Both the position numbers and the translations under genes were made by a program. This document shows, one piece after another, positions 28,176-37,474 of a DNA stretch of 64,000 nucleotides. Source of the DNA: Streptosporangium sp. NBC_01755 (GTDB lineage Bacteria > Actinomycetota > Actinomycetes > Streptosporangiales > Streptosporangiaceae); the NCBI RefSeq assembly GCF_035917995.1, contig NZ_CP109131.1:1736001-1800000 (forward strand). Direction: 5' to 3'. The notes under the pieces are model-generated. The model was not told where the DNA came from and searched no databases. It was given only the letters and a program-made list of their open reading frames with translations. The number at the start of each line of letters is the position of its first letter. Position 1 is the first letter of the stretch.

Positions 28176-28580
28176 GTGAACTGGACCCTGGAAGTGGTGG
28201 TCGTGCCGGTCTCCGACGTGGACCGCGCCAAGGCCTTCTACGCCGAGCGACTCGGCTTCACCGTGGACCACGACACCAAGGTCGGCGACGACGTTCACGT
28301 CGTCCAGCTGACCCCTCCGGGCTCTGGCTGCTCGATCGTGGTGGGGAAGGGGCTCACGGACATGGCGCCGGGCTCGCTCCGAGGGCTGCAACTGGTCGTC
28401 TCGGATCTCCACGCGGCGCGTGCCCAGCTCGTCGAGCGAGGGGTGGAGGTCAGCGAGATCCAGGTCCTTGGCAAGAGCCCGAATCCCGAACCTGACCCCC
28501 TGGACAACGTCGGATTCGTCTTCTTCAACGACCCGGACGGCAACAGCTGGGCCGTACAGCAGATATCCGCCCGAGGCTAG
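28176..28580 (+). CDS. VOC superfamily protein (glyoxalase-like)
   Basis: 134 residues, GTG start with GAGAGGAAAC upstream. Paired beta-alpha modules: VVVVPVSDVDRAKAFYAERL and LQLVVSDLHAARAQLVERGV, ending FFNDPDGNSWAVQQI. The NDPDGN motif is typical of glyoxalase/bleomycin-resistance-like VOC proteins. Few obvious metal ligands remain (no His in the first strand), so it may bind a ligand rather than catalyse. Stand-alone gene. Confidence 0.8.
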   Translation: MNWTLEVVVVPVSDVDRAKAFYAERLGFTVDHDTKVGDDVHVVQLTPPGSGCSIVVGKGLTDMAPGSLRGLQLVVSDLHAARAQLVERGVEVSEIQVLGKSPNPEPDPLDNVGFVFFNDPDGNSWAVQQISARG

Positions 28581-28835
28581 GAGATCCCGTCGGAATCCCC
28601 AGGCGTGCCGAGTCCGCCCGGACATCGACGGCCCGGCACCGGGCAGCCCTCTTCTACGGCGGTCCGGCCTGGAAGGCGAACCGGGATCGGGCCAACGCGA
28701 CGATGATCGACTCCGATGACATGCTGCTGTTGCGCGCGAGACCCGCGGGGCTGCCCGTCCTCCCCTGGTAGCGTTCGCGAACAGGTGTGTCCGCATGTCG
28801 TTCACACGGACCAGCCGGGTGGAACAGGACCTACG

Positions 28836-29528
28836 ATGAGCCCCGAGTCGACGCCGCGCCAGGCGATCGCCGAGCACATGATCGAGATTCCCGCCGGGAG
28901 CATCTTCCTGCGGGACGAGGGCACGAAGGCGATCTGGAAGGTCGAGGTCGGCGCCTTTGAGCTGGCGCCGTATCCGGTGACCCGCGAGCTGTACCGCACC
29001 GTTCGAGGTGAGGTGCCCGCGAGTTCGGCGGGGCCGCGGACGCCGGTGACCGAGGTCTCCTGGATGGATGCCGTCCGGTTCTGCAACCTGCTCTCTCAGG
29101 CGACGGGGCTCGGCCCCTGCTACTTGATGGGTGACAACCCCGACGGTCAGGACGTGGTCTGCGACCGGGAAGCCGACGGCTATCGCCTCCCGTCCGAGGC
29201 GGAGTGGGAGTACGCGTGCCGGGCCGGGACCTCCGGCGTGCGCTACGGGGAGCTGGACAAGATCGCCTGGCACCGCGGGAACTCCGGCGGCGAGGTGCAC
29301 GACGTCGCGACCAGGGCGCCGAACGCGTGGGGCCTGTACGACATGATCGGCAACGTGTGGGAGTGGTGCTGGGACGTCTACGATCCCGAGGTCTACGGCC
29401 CGTACCGGGTGTTCCGGGGCGGAGGTCTGTACGATCACCCCCGGGGATGCCGAGCGTCGTGCCGCCGCAAGAGTCACCCGACCTTCCGCATCGACGACCT
29501 GGGGTTCCGGCTCGCCCGATCGCGGTGA
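28836..29528 (+). CDS. SUMF1/FGE-sulfatase fold protein
   Basis: 230 residues from ATG 28836. Family pattern: MIEIPAGSIFLRDEG, YPVTRELYRTV, PVTEVSWMDAVRFCNLLSQA, YRLPSEAEWEYACRAGTSG, PNAWGLYDMIGNVWEWCWDV and RVFRGGGLYDHPRGCRASCR with terminal DDLGFRLAR. True formylglycine-generating enzymes place two copper-binding Cys directly after the RGGSW/F motif; here the Cys pair is shifted (GCRASC) and the RGG is followed by GLYDHP. I therefore call it a SUMF1-fold protein of unknown activity rather than an FGE. Confidence 0.8.
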   Translation: MSPESTPRQAIAEHMIEIPAGSIFLRDEGTKAIWKVEVGAFELAPYPVTRELYRTVRGEVPASSAGPRTPVTEVSWMDAVRFCNLLSQATGLGPCYLMGDNPDGQDVVCDREADGYRLPSEAEWEYACRAGTSGVRYGELDKIAWHRGNSGGEVHDVATRAPNAWGLYDMIGNVWEWCWDVYDPEVYGPYRVFRGGGLYDHPRGCRASCRRKSHPTFRIDDLGFRLARSR

Positions 29529-29585
29529 GTGGGCGCCCCTCTCGCCGTCCATATCCTGAGGACAGGGCTTGCCCTTTGTGACGCC

Positions 29586-29611
29586 GCAGCGGCTTAACGA
29601 GAAGCCGCTGC
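29586..29611. terminator. Hairpin downstream of SUMF1-fold gene
   Basis: Arms GCAGCGGCTT (29586-29595) and AAGCCGCTGC (29602-29611) with a 6-base loop, 57 bases after the stop. The surrounding 29529-29877 stretch (about 350 bases) holds no gene; it also has a GTGAC/GTCAC inverted pair and an imperfect direct repeat of GGACAGG...TTGCCCTT on either side of the hairpin. Confidence 0.5.
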
Positions 29612-29877
29612 CTTCGGGGAGCGGAGGAGTCACGAAGGACAGGTATTGCCCTTGATGAGCCCCAAACCGGCCTTGGTCCGGGAAAAGTGCCAAGGTCGAG
29701 GGTTTGCGGCTCAACCTGAGATGGGCACTCTCACTCCTGCGGCCGGTTGTGCGGGGCCGGGGATTCCGGCCTCGACAGGCGTTCCCTCGGCGCTCCACCA
29801 CGGGACGGACCGCGTACGGAAGGTAGCGTAACCGTCACCGTCCGGGACGTGAGACGCCGACGCGAAGAGGAGAGATC

Positions 29878-30297
29878 ATGTCGAACCCGCCGCTTCCCGA
29901 GGAAGCAGTCGCCATGCTGAAGAGGCCGAATCCGGCCGTCATCACAACGCTCCAGCCCGACGGCCGGCCGGTGTCCACCGCCACCTGGTATCTCTGGGAC
30001 GACGGCCGGATCCTGGTCAACATGGACGAGGGCCGCAAGCGGCTGAATCACCTGCGCGACGACCCCCGGGTCGCCCTCACCGTGCTCGAAGAGGACAACT
30101 GGTACACCCACGTCAGCATCATCGGGCACGTCGCCGACATACGCGACGACAAGGATCTGACCGACATCGACCGGCTGGCCCAGCAGTACCTCGGGAAGAA
30201 GTATCCGCAGCGGGACCGCGGCCGGGTCAGCGCCTGGATCGAGATCGACCACTGGCACGGCTGGGGCAAGCACAAGGACAGCAGCCAGCCCGGCTGA
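29878..30297 (+). CDS. PPOX-class F420-dependent oxidoreductase
   Basis: 139 residues, ATG with AGAGGAGAGA upstream. Pyridoxamine-phosphate-oxidase-like split barrel: AVITTLQPDGRPVSTATWYL, ILVNMDEGRKRLNHLRDDPR, VALTVLEEDNWYTHVSIIGH and terminal RVSAWIEIDHWHGWG. The NLxxDPRVAL-like pattern is typical of actinobacterial PPOX proteins that bind F420 (FDOR-B). Reduces unknown substrate; stand-alone. Confidence 0.85.
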   Translation: MSNPPLPEEAVAMLKRPNPAVITTLQPDGRPVSTATWYLWDDGRILVNMDEGRKRLNHLRDDPRVALTVLEEDNWYTHVSIIGHVADIRDDKDLTDIDRLAQQYLGKKYPQRDRGRVSAWIEIDHWHGWGKHKDSSQPG

Positions 30298-30578
30298 CAC
30301 CCACAATCGACCCGGAGTTCGGCGACACCCCCTGGTCCGGAGGTCCCGCTGCCGGATCCGGCCGGAACCGCGGAGGGAAACGGCCGGAGCCTGACCCGCC
30401 AAGCTCCGGCGGCCACCACGACCTTCACCATCGGCGCCGTCACCCCGGATATCGCACCGTTTTGTCCAGGAAACCGCCCCCCGGAGGGGCGGCAAACTCC
30501 GGCCGGCTGCTCCAAAGAATTTTTTCGCGGCACATCCGACAGGGTAATTTTCTTCTGTGAGTGATCCATAATATCGCC

Positions 30579-31724
30579 ATGAACACGCGTTTTGCCATTT
30601 GGGCGGCAGTAGCGGGTGTGACCTCCGTAGCGATCACCATCTATGTGCACGTCGGCTTGGAGGCCGCGGACAAGATATCCAGTTCGGCCGGTCTGGTGGT
30701 CGCATTGCTCGCAGCCGCCCTTACATTTGATCAGGTCGCCGCACAAAGGAAAAAAGGGGTGGTAGTAAACCCTGAGGCGCCGACGATTCCGGAGGCGAGA
30801 AGATTCATTGAGGACCTGCGCCGACTGCGCGGGAACTCCTCATTCAAAGAGGTCGGCGCACATATGGGGCGTCATGGCAGCTTTCTGGCGCGACGCCTCG
30901 TTCCAACCGGGCCGTTGCCCTCTCTGGAATTCGTCAAGGCCTACACCACGGCGTGTGGGGCCGACCCTGTTCCCTGGGTGGACCGCTGGTCGGCGCTGGC
31001 TCGGGCCACCATGGCAGCGGCGCCGTCCAGACGGAAAAAGTCCGTGCACGCCGTGGCGAGAATCGTCGTGCTGGCCGCGGTGGTGATCGCCGGGGTCTGG
31101 GTGACAGAAAAAGTCTTGTCGACCCCTACGGGTCCCGTCCCCTCCCTGGTCATCCCCACCTCGTCTCCGGCGGCCAGTCCGTCGCCGGTAACCTCTGGAC
31201 ACGGTTTCCCCATAACGATCGAGAGCATGACCATGCGCATCTTCTCGGGGGACTGGACCCAGACGGTCAGTGGCAATATCGAGATCTGGTCGAACCTCAC
31301 CTGTCCGTCCGGTGTCACGACTTACTGGATGGCCCTGCGTCCGATCGGCACCGTCGCGCAGTTCACCTGCAACTCCTGGCAGCATCACAAATGGGTCAAC
31401 GTCCCCGCGGGGTTCTATCACTTTGAGATCTGGAAGCAGCGTGACGGCCAGACGGTCATGGGAACGGCGCTCGTGCACACCAGCACGCCCATCACCTTTC
31501 ATCCCAAATTAAATCCGCCGGTGTCGAAGCCCCCGGCGGGGACTTTACCGGGATCCGCCGATCCTCCCCGGACCAGCATCCTCGGCAGCCGGTCGGCGAG
31601 GAACTCCCCCGTGCCCAGCAGAAGGCTCGTGCCGGATCCGCTCCACCACTGCTCGCATCGCCTCGCGATCGAGGTCTGCCACAACGCCCCTTCCGCCGGT
31701 ATCCGGACTGGCGACGTCCGATGA
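30579..31724 (+). CDS. HTH-containing membrane protein with extracellular domain
   Basis: 381 residues from ATG 30579 (GTG 30561 also possible). Two N-terminal hydrophobic segments (AIWAAVAGVTSVAITIYV and SAGLVVALLAAALTF), then a cytoplasmic segment with XRE-like helices (IEDLRRLRGNSSFKEVGAHM ... LPSLEFVKAYTTACGADPVP), a further TM helix about residues 158-175 (IVVLAAVVIAGVWVT), a Ser/Pro linker and an outside domain with one Cys pair (NLTCPSG, FTCNSW). This layout is common among actinomycete orphan proteins; function unknown. The 281 bases before it hold no gene. Confidence 0.65.
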   Translation: MNTRFAIWAAVAGVTSVAITIYVHVGLEAADKISSSAGLVVALLAAALTFDQVAAQRKKGVVVNPEAPTIPEARRFIEDLRRLRGNSSFKEVGAHMGRHGSFLARRLVPTGPLPSLEFVKAYTTACGADPVPWVDRWSALARATMAAAPSRRKKSVHAVARIVVLAAVVIAGVWVTEKVLSTPTGPVPSLVIPTSSPAASPSPVTSGHGFPITIESMTMRIFSGDWTQTVSGNIEIWSNLTCPSGVTTYWMALRPIGTVAQFTCNSWQHHKWVNVPAGFYHFEIWKQRDGQTVMGTALVHTSTPITFHPKLNPPVSKPPAGTLPGSADPPRTSILGSRSARNSPVPSRRLVPDPLHHCSHRLAIEVCHNAPSAGIRTGDVR

Positions 31725-31956
31725 GGGGGCGGCGGCCGGGTCTTTGACAGCCGGAGATTCCACGTCACCAAAGCACCAAATATCACCTCATTCAGCACCG
31801 ATATTGCGGAACTCCCTCCCAAATCAGTGTTCATGCCGCACTATGCGCACCTGCGGGAACCCTCGGGGCCTCGCTGACATCCAACTCGTGCGCGACTGAC
31901 GTCCGCTCACCGGACGCGAGCCGTACATCCCCGATGTTGATGACATATGAGGTGTT

Positions 31957-34101
31957 GTGATCATGACGTCGAACGTGACGCGGTTATATCAGGCGGTGCT
32001 ACGCGACCCCACACCTCCGATCTCCATCCGGCTGCGCCGTACCTTCTCGGGCTGGGTCGTACGGAAGGGGTTCCCGGCCCCGGGCGCCGCGGCGCCGAAG
32101 GTAGAGGCGGAGGTGGGCGGAGCCCGGCTCGTGATGGAGCGGCGTGGCGACTGCGGCCGCTACACGCTGGACGAGCCGTGGGGGGAGGCACGTCTGCGGA
32201 CCCGGGTGACCTACGCCGAATCGGTGCCGGGCATGACCGGATGGGTCGTCGTCACCGTGGACCAGCATGGAGAGCCCGAACATGCCGGGACCACCGGGCA
32301 GGGATCGAGGGCGGGAAGACGGAAAGGCCGGGAAGCGGAGCCGCAGCAGGAACCGGCGGTGGTGAAAGCACCCGGTTTCCTCCCGGCGTACCTGAGCACC
32401 TCGCGGATCAGCGACGGCGGCGTCCAGGTGGAGGGCGGCCCGGTGCTCCTCCACGAGGATGACGTGCGGCGCTTCGTCCACGTGATGACCGAACCCCGCC
32501 GCCGGGTGCCGGTCCTGGTCGTCTCCACGAACCCCCGCGATCCCGAGGCGGCGCGGGAGCGCGCCGGTCGACTGGCCGACGGCGTCGCAGGGGTCGGCCT
32601 GGTCGTACGGCTGGCCGACCTGAGCGCCCAGGACCGGTTCAACGAGGCGATGGGCCCGGAGCTGGGCGTGTTCGGCGGAGCGATCCGCACCTACTTCACC
32701 CCTTTCGATCCTGCCGGGGAGCGCTACCCCCGTCGGCACCTGCCCATGGGCGACGCCAAGATCCGCAGCTGGGGCGCCGCCGCCCTGGATCGGATCGTCG
32801 ACGGGGCGATCGGCGAGACCGCCCATCGTGAGCTCCCCGAAGACGTGCGGCGGACGCTCAGTGCCGTCTACCGCGTGCTCGCCGGACGGGCCGAGCTGGG
32901 CGAGATCGCCGCCGCCGCGTCCCGGCCCTCGAAGACCGATGCCGCCCGCGAGGACCTGCTGCGGCGGATGATGGCCAAGACCCGGCCCACGGCCTCCCCG
33001 GTCGCCAAGCCCTCCGAGGACACCGGGGAGACCGAGGGCAACGCCGAGGTCGCCGAGGTCGCCGCCGGGAAGGACACGGAGACCGGGGAGACGGTCGCCG
33101 TGGAAGCCGGGCCGACCTCCGGCGTGGCGGAGATCGCCCAGAGTGTCGCGGACCTGGTGGTCAAGGAACTGCGCGGGGAGTTGGAGACGGCCCTGGGACT
33201 CGCCACGTCGTCCCAGGCCTCGGGCGACTCCGGCCGGGTGCTCCGCGAGGTCCGCACGCTCGGCCCGCACCTTTCCGGCCTGCGCGACATCGTCTTCGAG
33301 CTGCGTGACGCCGTCGCGGAACGACACGATGCCGTACTTCCCACCGGGCTCCCCGCCGAACCTCACTCCGAACCTCCCCCCAGACCTCACGCCAAGCCTC
33401 CCGCCAGGACGGAGGACGCGAGCGACCGGCTTGCCGCCGAGATCAGGAAGCTTCGCGACGAGCACCTACTGCTCAGCGGGGAGTACGCCGAGGCCGTCAC
33501 GAACGCCAGGAAGCTCGCCGAGCGGGTCCGCTGGCTGGAGCGCAGGCTCGCCGAGGCGGGCCAGCCGGTGTACGGGGTGACCGGGGACGAACCCGTGTTC
33601 GAACCCGGCGGCCTGATCGAGGTCCTGGCCGAGGCCCGCGAGAGCCTGCGTCACATCGGCGTCGGCGACATCGACGACGCCGCCGCCCGGCTGGACCTGG
33701 AGCATCACGTCCAGTGCCGTACCTGGGCGGCGAAGGCGTGGGACGCGCTGCGCGCCCTGGACGACTTCGCGGGGGCGCGCTCCCGCCGGGAGTTCGCCGG
33801 CGGTTTCTACGACTGGTGCACCAACGGCTCCCCCACTCGCCTCACCATCCCCACCGGGATGCTGTCCATGCGCGAGTCCAAGAGCGTGGTCAGCCGCGCC
33901 AAGTTCAGCGCCCCCCGCGTCTTCGCCGTACCACCCGAGGTGCATCCGAGCGGGCAGATGCTGATGGAGTCCCACATCAAGCTCCGGCCCGTCGGATACC
34001 CCGCGCCCCGGCTGTACTTCCACGACGACTCAGCCGGCACCACCGGCAAGGTCTGGATCGGCTACCTGGGTGAGCACCTCCCCAACACCCGCACCAACTG
34101 A
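31957..34101 (+). CDS. Large hypothetical protein with central coiled coil
   Basis: 714 residues, GTG 31957 or ATG 31963. N-terminal third contains SDGGVQVEGGPVLLHEDDVR and a Rossmann-like run RRRVPVLVVSTNP, GVGLVVRLADLSAQDRF, VFGGAIRTYFTPFDPAGERY. A Glu/Thr-rich acidic linker (about 360-400) leads to a coiled coil (about 500-545: LAAEIRKLRDEHLLLSGEYA). The C-terminal 170 residues form a separate domain (WAAKAWDALRALDDFAGARS, FYDWCTNGSP, RLYFHDDSAG, KVWIGYLGEHLPN). I do not recognise a family. Modular layout of a domain, coiled coil and terminal globular domain is reminiscent of actinobacterial conflict or scaffold proteins, but that is only a guess. Confidence 0.65.
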   Translation: MIMTSNVTRLYQAVLRDPTPPISIRLRRTFSGWVVRKGFPAPGAAAPKVEAEVGGARLVMERRGDCGRYTLDEPWGEARLRTRVTYAESVPGMTGWVVVTVDQHGEPEHAGTTGQGSRAGRRKGREAEPQQEPAVVKAPGFLPAYLSTSRISDGGVQVEGGPVLLHEDDVRRFVHVMTEPRRRVPVLVVSTNPRDPEAARERAGRLADGVAGVGLVVRLADLSAQDRFNEAMGPELGVFGGAIRTYFTPFDPAGERYPRRHLPMGDAKIRSWGAAALDRIVDGAIGETAHRELPEDVRRTLSAVYRVLAGRAELGEIAAAASRPSKTDAAREDLLRRMMAKTRPTASPVAKPSEDTGETEGNAEVAEVAAGKDTETGETVAVEAGPTSGVAEIAQSVADLVVKELRGELETALGLATSSQASGDSGRVLREVRTLGPHLSGLRDIVFELRDAVAERHDAVLPTGLPAEPHSEPPPRPHAKPPARTEDASDRLAAEIRKLRDEHLLLSGEYAEAVTNARKLAERVRWLERRLAEAGQPVYGVTGDEPVFEPGGLIEVLAEARESLRHIGVGDIDDAAARLDLEHHVQCRTWAAKAWDALRALDDFAGARSRREFAGGFYDWCTNGSPTRLTIPTGMLSMRESKSVVSRAKFSAPRVFAVPPEVHPSGQMLMESHIKLRPVGYPAPRLYFHDDSAGTTGKVWIGYLGEHLPNTRTN

Positions 34102-34309
34102 CGCCGGGAAGCACCCCGCCCTATTTCGAGATCCGGGGCAGCGTGGCGGTCATGAGGGAAACGACGGCGGTAGGCCGGCGGCCGAGCCCGGTCTGCCGCC
34201 GGCCGATTTCCTGGCTGTGCCGTCCCAGAGCCCGCACCCGCGCCACCAGTTCGGTGTAGTCGAACCGGCGGACCCGCGCCGTCCTGGCCGCCGGTGGTCA
34301 GAGGTGGGT

Positions 34310-34702
34310 TCACCCGCGTTTCTGCAGGGTGTAGAGGCGGATCTCGATGCCGTCGGGGTCGGTCACCCCGCTGATCAGCCATCCGATGCTGGCCTCGGCG
34401 ATTCCGGAGTGGGCCGCGCCGGCGGCGTCGAGGTGATCCGACCACTCCACCAGCGCGTCGTAGGTCGGTACGCCGAGCGCGACGGGGTCGAACCCCCGCA
34501 GCTCCCCTGCCAGCCTGGGCTCCTCGCGCAACGCCAGCATGAGGGTACCGTCCCGGTCGCGCAGTGCCACACCGCGCAGCACGCCCGCCTCGACGAACTC
34601 GATCGCCACCTCAAGGCCGAGCACCCGCCCGTACCACTCGATGCTCTTGCGCACGTCCGAGACCGGCAGTTTGACGTGATGGAATCCGCCCAGGGCCGTC
34701 AT
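34310..34702 (-). CDS. VOC superfamily protein
   Basis: 130 residues. FHHVKLPVSDVRKSIEWYGR and the matching second module ALGVPTYDALVEWSDHLDAA, ending DPDGIEIRLYTLQKR; His8 and the C-terminal Glu of IEIRLY match the metal ligands of metal-binding VOC enzymes. Divergent from the TetR gene across a 17-bp palindrome, so it is the probable regulated target: a small-molecule resistance or modification enzyme induced by its ligand. Confidence 0.82.
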   Translation of the reverse strand: MTALGGFHHVKLPVSDVRKSIEWYGRVLGLEVAIEFVEAGVLRGVALRDRDGTLMLALREEPRLAGELRGFDPVALGVPTYDALVEWSDHLDAAGAAHSGIAEASIGWLISGVTDPDGIEIRLYTLQKRG

Positions 34703-34752
34703 CGGTCACCCCTTCCCGGCCGGCGAGGGGCGTCGGCGCGGATCTGAAGTTA

Positions 34753-34769
34753 TTAAAGTTATACTTTAA
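34753..34769. promoter_or_regulatory. Palindromic TetR operator
   Basis: Inverted repeat TTAAAGT-TAT-ACTTTAA in the AT-rich gap between the divergent VOC (start 34702) and TetR (start 34787) genes. Its position supports control of both genes by the TetR protein. Confidence 0.7.
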
Positions 34770-34786
34770 AGTGTTACTATAGTTTG

Positions 34787-35413
34787 GTGTCAGACGTCAA
34801 CGGCCGGAACCGAAGATCCGCGCAGACCAGGCTCCGCATCGTCGAAGCCGCGCACCGGCTGTTCGTCACCCACGGCTACACCGGGACGACCTTCCAGGAG
34901 ATCGCCGACGCCGCCGGGGTGTCGGCCCCGACCGTCTACTTCCACTACGGCAACAAGGGCTGTCTCCTCAAGCACGTCGTCGACGTCGCCTCCATGGGTG
35001 ACGACGAGCCCGTCCCGCTTCTCGAACGGCCCCGGTTCGTCGCGCTGAAGGCCGCACCGGACCCGGCGACGGCCATCCGGCGGTGGGTTCACGAGTCCGG
35101 CGTCATCCTCGGCCGGGTCGCCCCCGTCCTGGCGGTGGTGCGCGACGCGGCGGCGAGCGATGCCGACATGGCCGCCCAGTGTGCCCAGAACAGCGAGGAG
35201 CGGCGCACCGCCCACAGCACGTTCGTCGCCGTCCTCGCCGGGCTGACCGCGCTGAGACCTGGACTGACCCGGCGCCGGGCCACCGACATCACCGTCGCCC
35301 TGCTCTCACCGGACCTGTTCCTCGTCATGACCCGCGAATGCGCGTGGACCACGAAGCACTGGGAGAGCTGGGTCACGGATCAGCTCGCCCACGCCCTGCT
35401 CCCGGATCCCTGA
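34787..35413 (+). CDS. TetR-family transcriptional regulator
   Basis: 208 residues from GTG 34787 (TTG 34784 also in frame). N-terminal HTH: RLRIVEAAHRLFVTHGYTGT, FQEIADAAGVSAPTVYFHYG, NKGCLLKHVVD. The ligand domain is Ala-rich and contains PDPATAIRRWVHESGVILGR. It most likely represses itself and the divergent VOC gene through the palindrome at 34753-34769. Confidence 0.9.
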   Translation: MSDVNGRNRRSAQTRLRIVEAAHRLFVTHGYTGTTFQEIADAAGVSAPTVYFHYGNKGCLLKHVVDVASMGDDEPVPLLERPRFVALKAAPDPATAIRRWVHESGVILGRVAPVLAVVRDAAASDADMAAQCAQNSEERRTAHSTFVAVLAGLTALRPGLTRRRATDITVALLSPDLFLVMTRECAWTTKHWESWVTDQLAHALLPDP

Positions 35414-35672
35414 CCTGCGGCATCTTCCAGACGCCGAGCCGCGGTCACCGGCCATCGTCCGCGGCGACGAACACCGAGGGGCTCCCTGACCCGTATATCC
35501 AAGACACTTCGAAAATTGAATCTTCGCAGACGCTAAGAACTCATCATCAAGACTTTCCATATTTCGGTGTATATCAGCTTTTATCAGCCTAATTCAGTAT
35601 TTGCCCATCTCGGGAGTGTGGCGGGAACGGGCTCGGGCATCATTCAAAAGGACTGGCAACCAGGATCCCTAG
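35414..35672. promoter_or_regulatory. Promoter region of the MNIO RiPP operon
   Basis: A 259-base gap with a clear drop in GC from about 35490 to 35610 (runs such as TATTTCGGTGTATATCAGCT), unlike the flanking genes. No gene fits. It probably carries the RiPP operon promoter; exact -35/-10 boxes cannot be assigned by eye. Confidence 0.45.
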
Positions 35673-36560
35673 ATGGCGACACACGCCGAATCTTGGGGGT
35701 GCACGGTGTTCGAACTGCGCGAGTTGGGCTCAGGCCTGGGTTACCGGACCGAGCTCGCAGACATGATCGACCAGCATGCCGACCGGATCGACTGGCTAGA
35801 AGTGATCACTGAGCACTTCCTGTTCGCCCCTACTGACAAGCGGGAACGGTTGCACGCGCTGGCCGCCCGATTCCCGATCGTGCCGCACGGGGTTGAAATG
35901 TCCATCGGCTCGGGCTGTGAAGTCGATGGAGACTACCTTGAGGCACTGGCGGCTCTGGTGGCCGAGATCGATGCGCCGTGGTTCAGCGACCATCTGTGTT
36001 TCACCCGGACGGATCAGGTCGCGCTGGGGGTGCTCGCGCCGCTGCCCCGCACCCGGGAGACGGCGCGCCTGCTGGGACGCAGGGCGCAGAAAGTGCAGGA
36101 CGCGGTGGGGGCACCGTTCCTGCTGGAGAACATCACCTACTACGTGAATCTGGCCGGCCCGCTCAGCGAGGCGCAGTTCATCGCCGAGGTGATGGAGAAC
36201 TGCGAGTGTCACCTGTTGCTGGACCTGACCAATCTCGACATCAACGCCCGCAATCACGATTTTGATCCGCTGGAGTTCCTCGACACCATCCCGGTGGAGC
36301 GGGTGGCGCAGGTGCACCTGGCGGGCGGTGAGGACGGGGACGATAGGGAGTTGTCCCTCGACACCCATGGTGAACCGGTACCACCCCGCGTGTGGGACCT
36401 GCTGGCCGAACTGGTGGGCCGCACCACCGTTCAGGCCACCCTGGTGGAACGCGACCGGAACTTCCCGGATGATCCGTACGAGCTGCTGGTGGAGATCGAC
36501 CAGGCCCGTACCCTCCTACGACGTTCGCCTGCCGGCCCGTCCATGACCGGGAGCACCTGA
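35673..36560 (+). CDS. DUF692 multinuclear non-heme iron-dependent oxidase (MNIO), RiPP maturase
   Basis: 295 residues from ATG 35673 (GTG 35706, closer to the usual family start and with GGGGG upstream, is possible). TIM-barrel DUF692 protein. Metal-site residues expected for the family are seen: PHG (His72), SDHLCF (Asp106, His107), LLENITYYV (Glu152, Asn153), LLLDLTNLDINARNHD (Asp184, Asn187), VHLAGG (His215), DTHGEPV (His232) and LVERD (Glu259). MNIOs (MbnB, TglH and relatives) oxidatively modify Cys or nearby residues of precursor peptides using a multi-iron site. It overlaps the partner gene and lies upstream of a Cys-rich precursor, so it is the core modifying enzyme of a RiPP pathway. 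Confidence 0.92.
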   Translation: MATHAESWGCTVFELRELGSGLGYRTELADMIDQHADRIDWLEVITEHFLFAPTDKRERLHALAARFPIVPHGVEMSIGSGCEVDGDYLEALAALVAEIDAPWFSDHLCFTRTDQVALGVLAPLPRTRETARLLGRRAQKVQDAVGAPFLLENITYYVNLAGPLSEAQFIAEVMENCECHLLLDLTNLDINARNHDFDPLEFLDTIPVERVAQVHLAGGEDGDDRELSLDTHGEPVPPRVWDLLAELVGRTTVQATLVERDRNFPDDPYELLVEIDQARTLLRRSPAGPSMTGST

Positions 36561-37474
36561 TGGGCCTACAGGAGGCCTTGGCCGCGGTGCTGACCTGCGA
36601 GGCCGAACTGGCGACGTTGCGTGAGGATCCCGCGCGGCTGCAGCACCGCTACGGGTTGAGCGATGCCGAGCTGGCCATGTTGGCCGGCGCTCCACCCGCG
36701 GGATTCCGTGTCACCGCTGAGAGCGTCCGCAGCAAGCTGGTGCAGAAGGTGACAGCCTGTCTGCCCGTCACCGTCGCCGAGCTGAAGGCCCATTACCCGG
36801 AGCTGTTGGAGGGGTTCGCCTCCGCCACCGTTCGCCGACCGCAACCGGGCGAGGGGTTGACGGGCTCCGGGGAGCCCGAGCGACTGGTGGCGTGGATCGA
36901 CGGCCGCGCGTCGGCGCCCTTGGTCGACTTCGCCCGCTACGAACTGCTGTGCGGACAGCTCGCACGTGACCGGCAGGCGACCCAGGCGGCCCAAGCGGCT
37001 CAGGCGACCCAGGCACCCCAAATGCCCCAGGCAGCCCATACGGCCCAAGCAGCCCAAGCAGCCCAAGTGGCCAGAAAACCGACCGCCGCCGTTCCGGATG
37101 ACCTCGAACCGGTCCTCGAACCGGTCCTCGCTCCGGACGGGGCCGTCGGTGAGGGCACACCGGCAGGTGGGGTGCTCAGCATCTCCCCCACCGTCCGGGT
37201 CGCGTTCTTCGATCACGACGTCACCGCCGAGGTGCCGCCCGCGCGACTACCCGCCCGGCACACGTCGATCCTGCTGCAACGCCAGTGGGGTGAGCCGGCC
37301 GTACGGGTCTACCGGATCAACGACGCCACCGCCGCCCTGCTGGACCACTGCGACGGCACCCGGAACGTCACGGAGGTGATCGCAGCGGTCGGCGTCGGTT
37401 CTGACCAGGTCACCGGCATGCTCACCAGGTTTGTCACCGAGGGCGTGGTCTGCGTCGCCGCTGACCGTTACTGA
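36560..37474 (+). CDS. MNIO partner protein with C-terminal PqqD-like recognition (RRE) domain
   Basis: 304 residues; start overlaps the MNIO stop by one base. The N-terminal 130 residues are helical (LQEALAAVLTCEAELATLRE, YPELLEGFASATVRR), comparable to the helper domains encoded beside MNIOs. A Gln/Ala linker made of 9-base repeats (residues about 139-170, TQAAQAAQATQAPQ) follows. The last 80 residues, VRVYRINDATAALLDHCDGT and NVTEVIAAVGVGSDQVTGML, are the winged-helix PqqD/RRE pattern that binds RiPP leader peptides. I infer that it presents the precursor at 37627 to the MNIO. Confidence 0.85.
   Translation: MGLQEALAAVLTCEAELATLREDPARLQHRYGLSDAELAMLAGAPPAGFRVTAESVRSKLVQKVTACLPVTVAELKAHYPELLEGFASATVRRPQPGEGLTGSGEPERLVAWIDGRASAPLVDFARYELLCGQLARDRQATQAAQAAQATQAPQMPQAAHTAQAAQAAQVARKPTAAVPDDLEPVLEPVLAPDGAVGEGTPAGGVLSISPTVRVAFFDHDVTAEVPPARLPARHTSILLQRQWGEPAVRVYRINDATAALLDHCDGTRNVTEVIAAVGVGSDQVTGMLTRFVTEGVVCVAADRY

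Noticed and set aside
28836-29528. Formylglycine-generating enzyme for a sulfatase
   Set aside because: Cys placement is not FGE-like and no sulfatase is in the window.
35673-36560. Methanobactin biosynthesis (MbnB)
   Set aside because: No MbnC, no MbnA-like leader or exporter; the precursor core and fused RRE partner differ.
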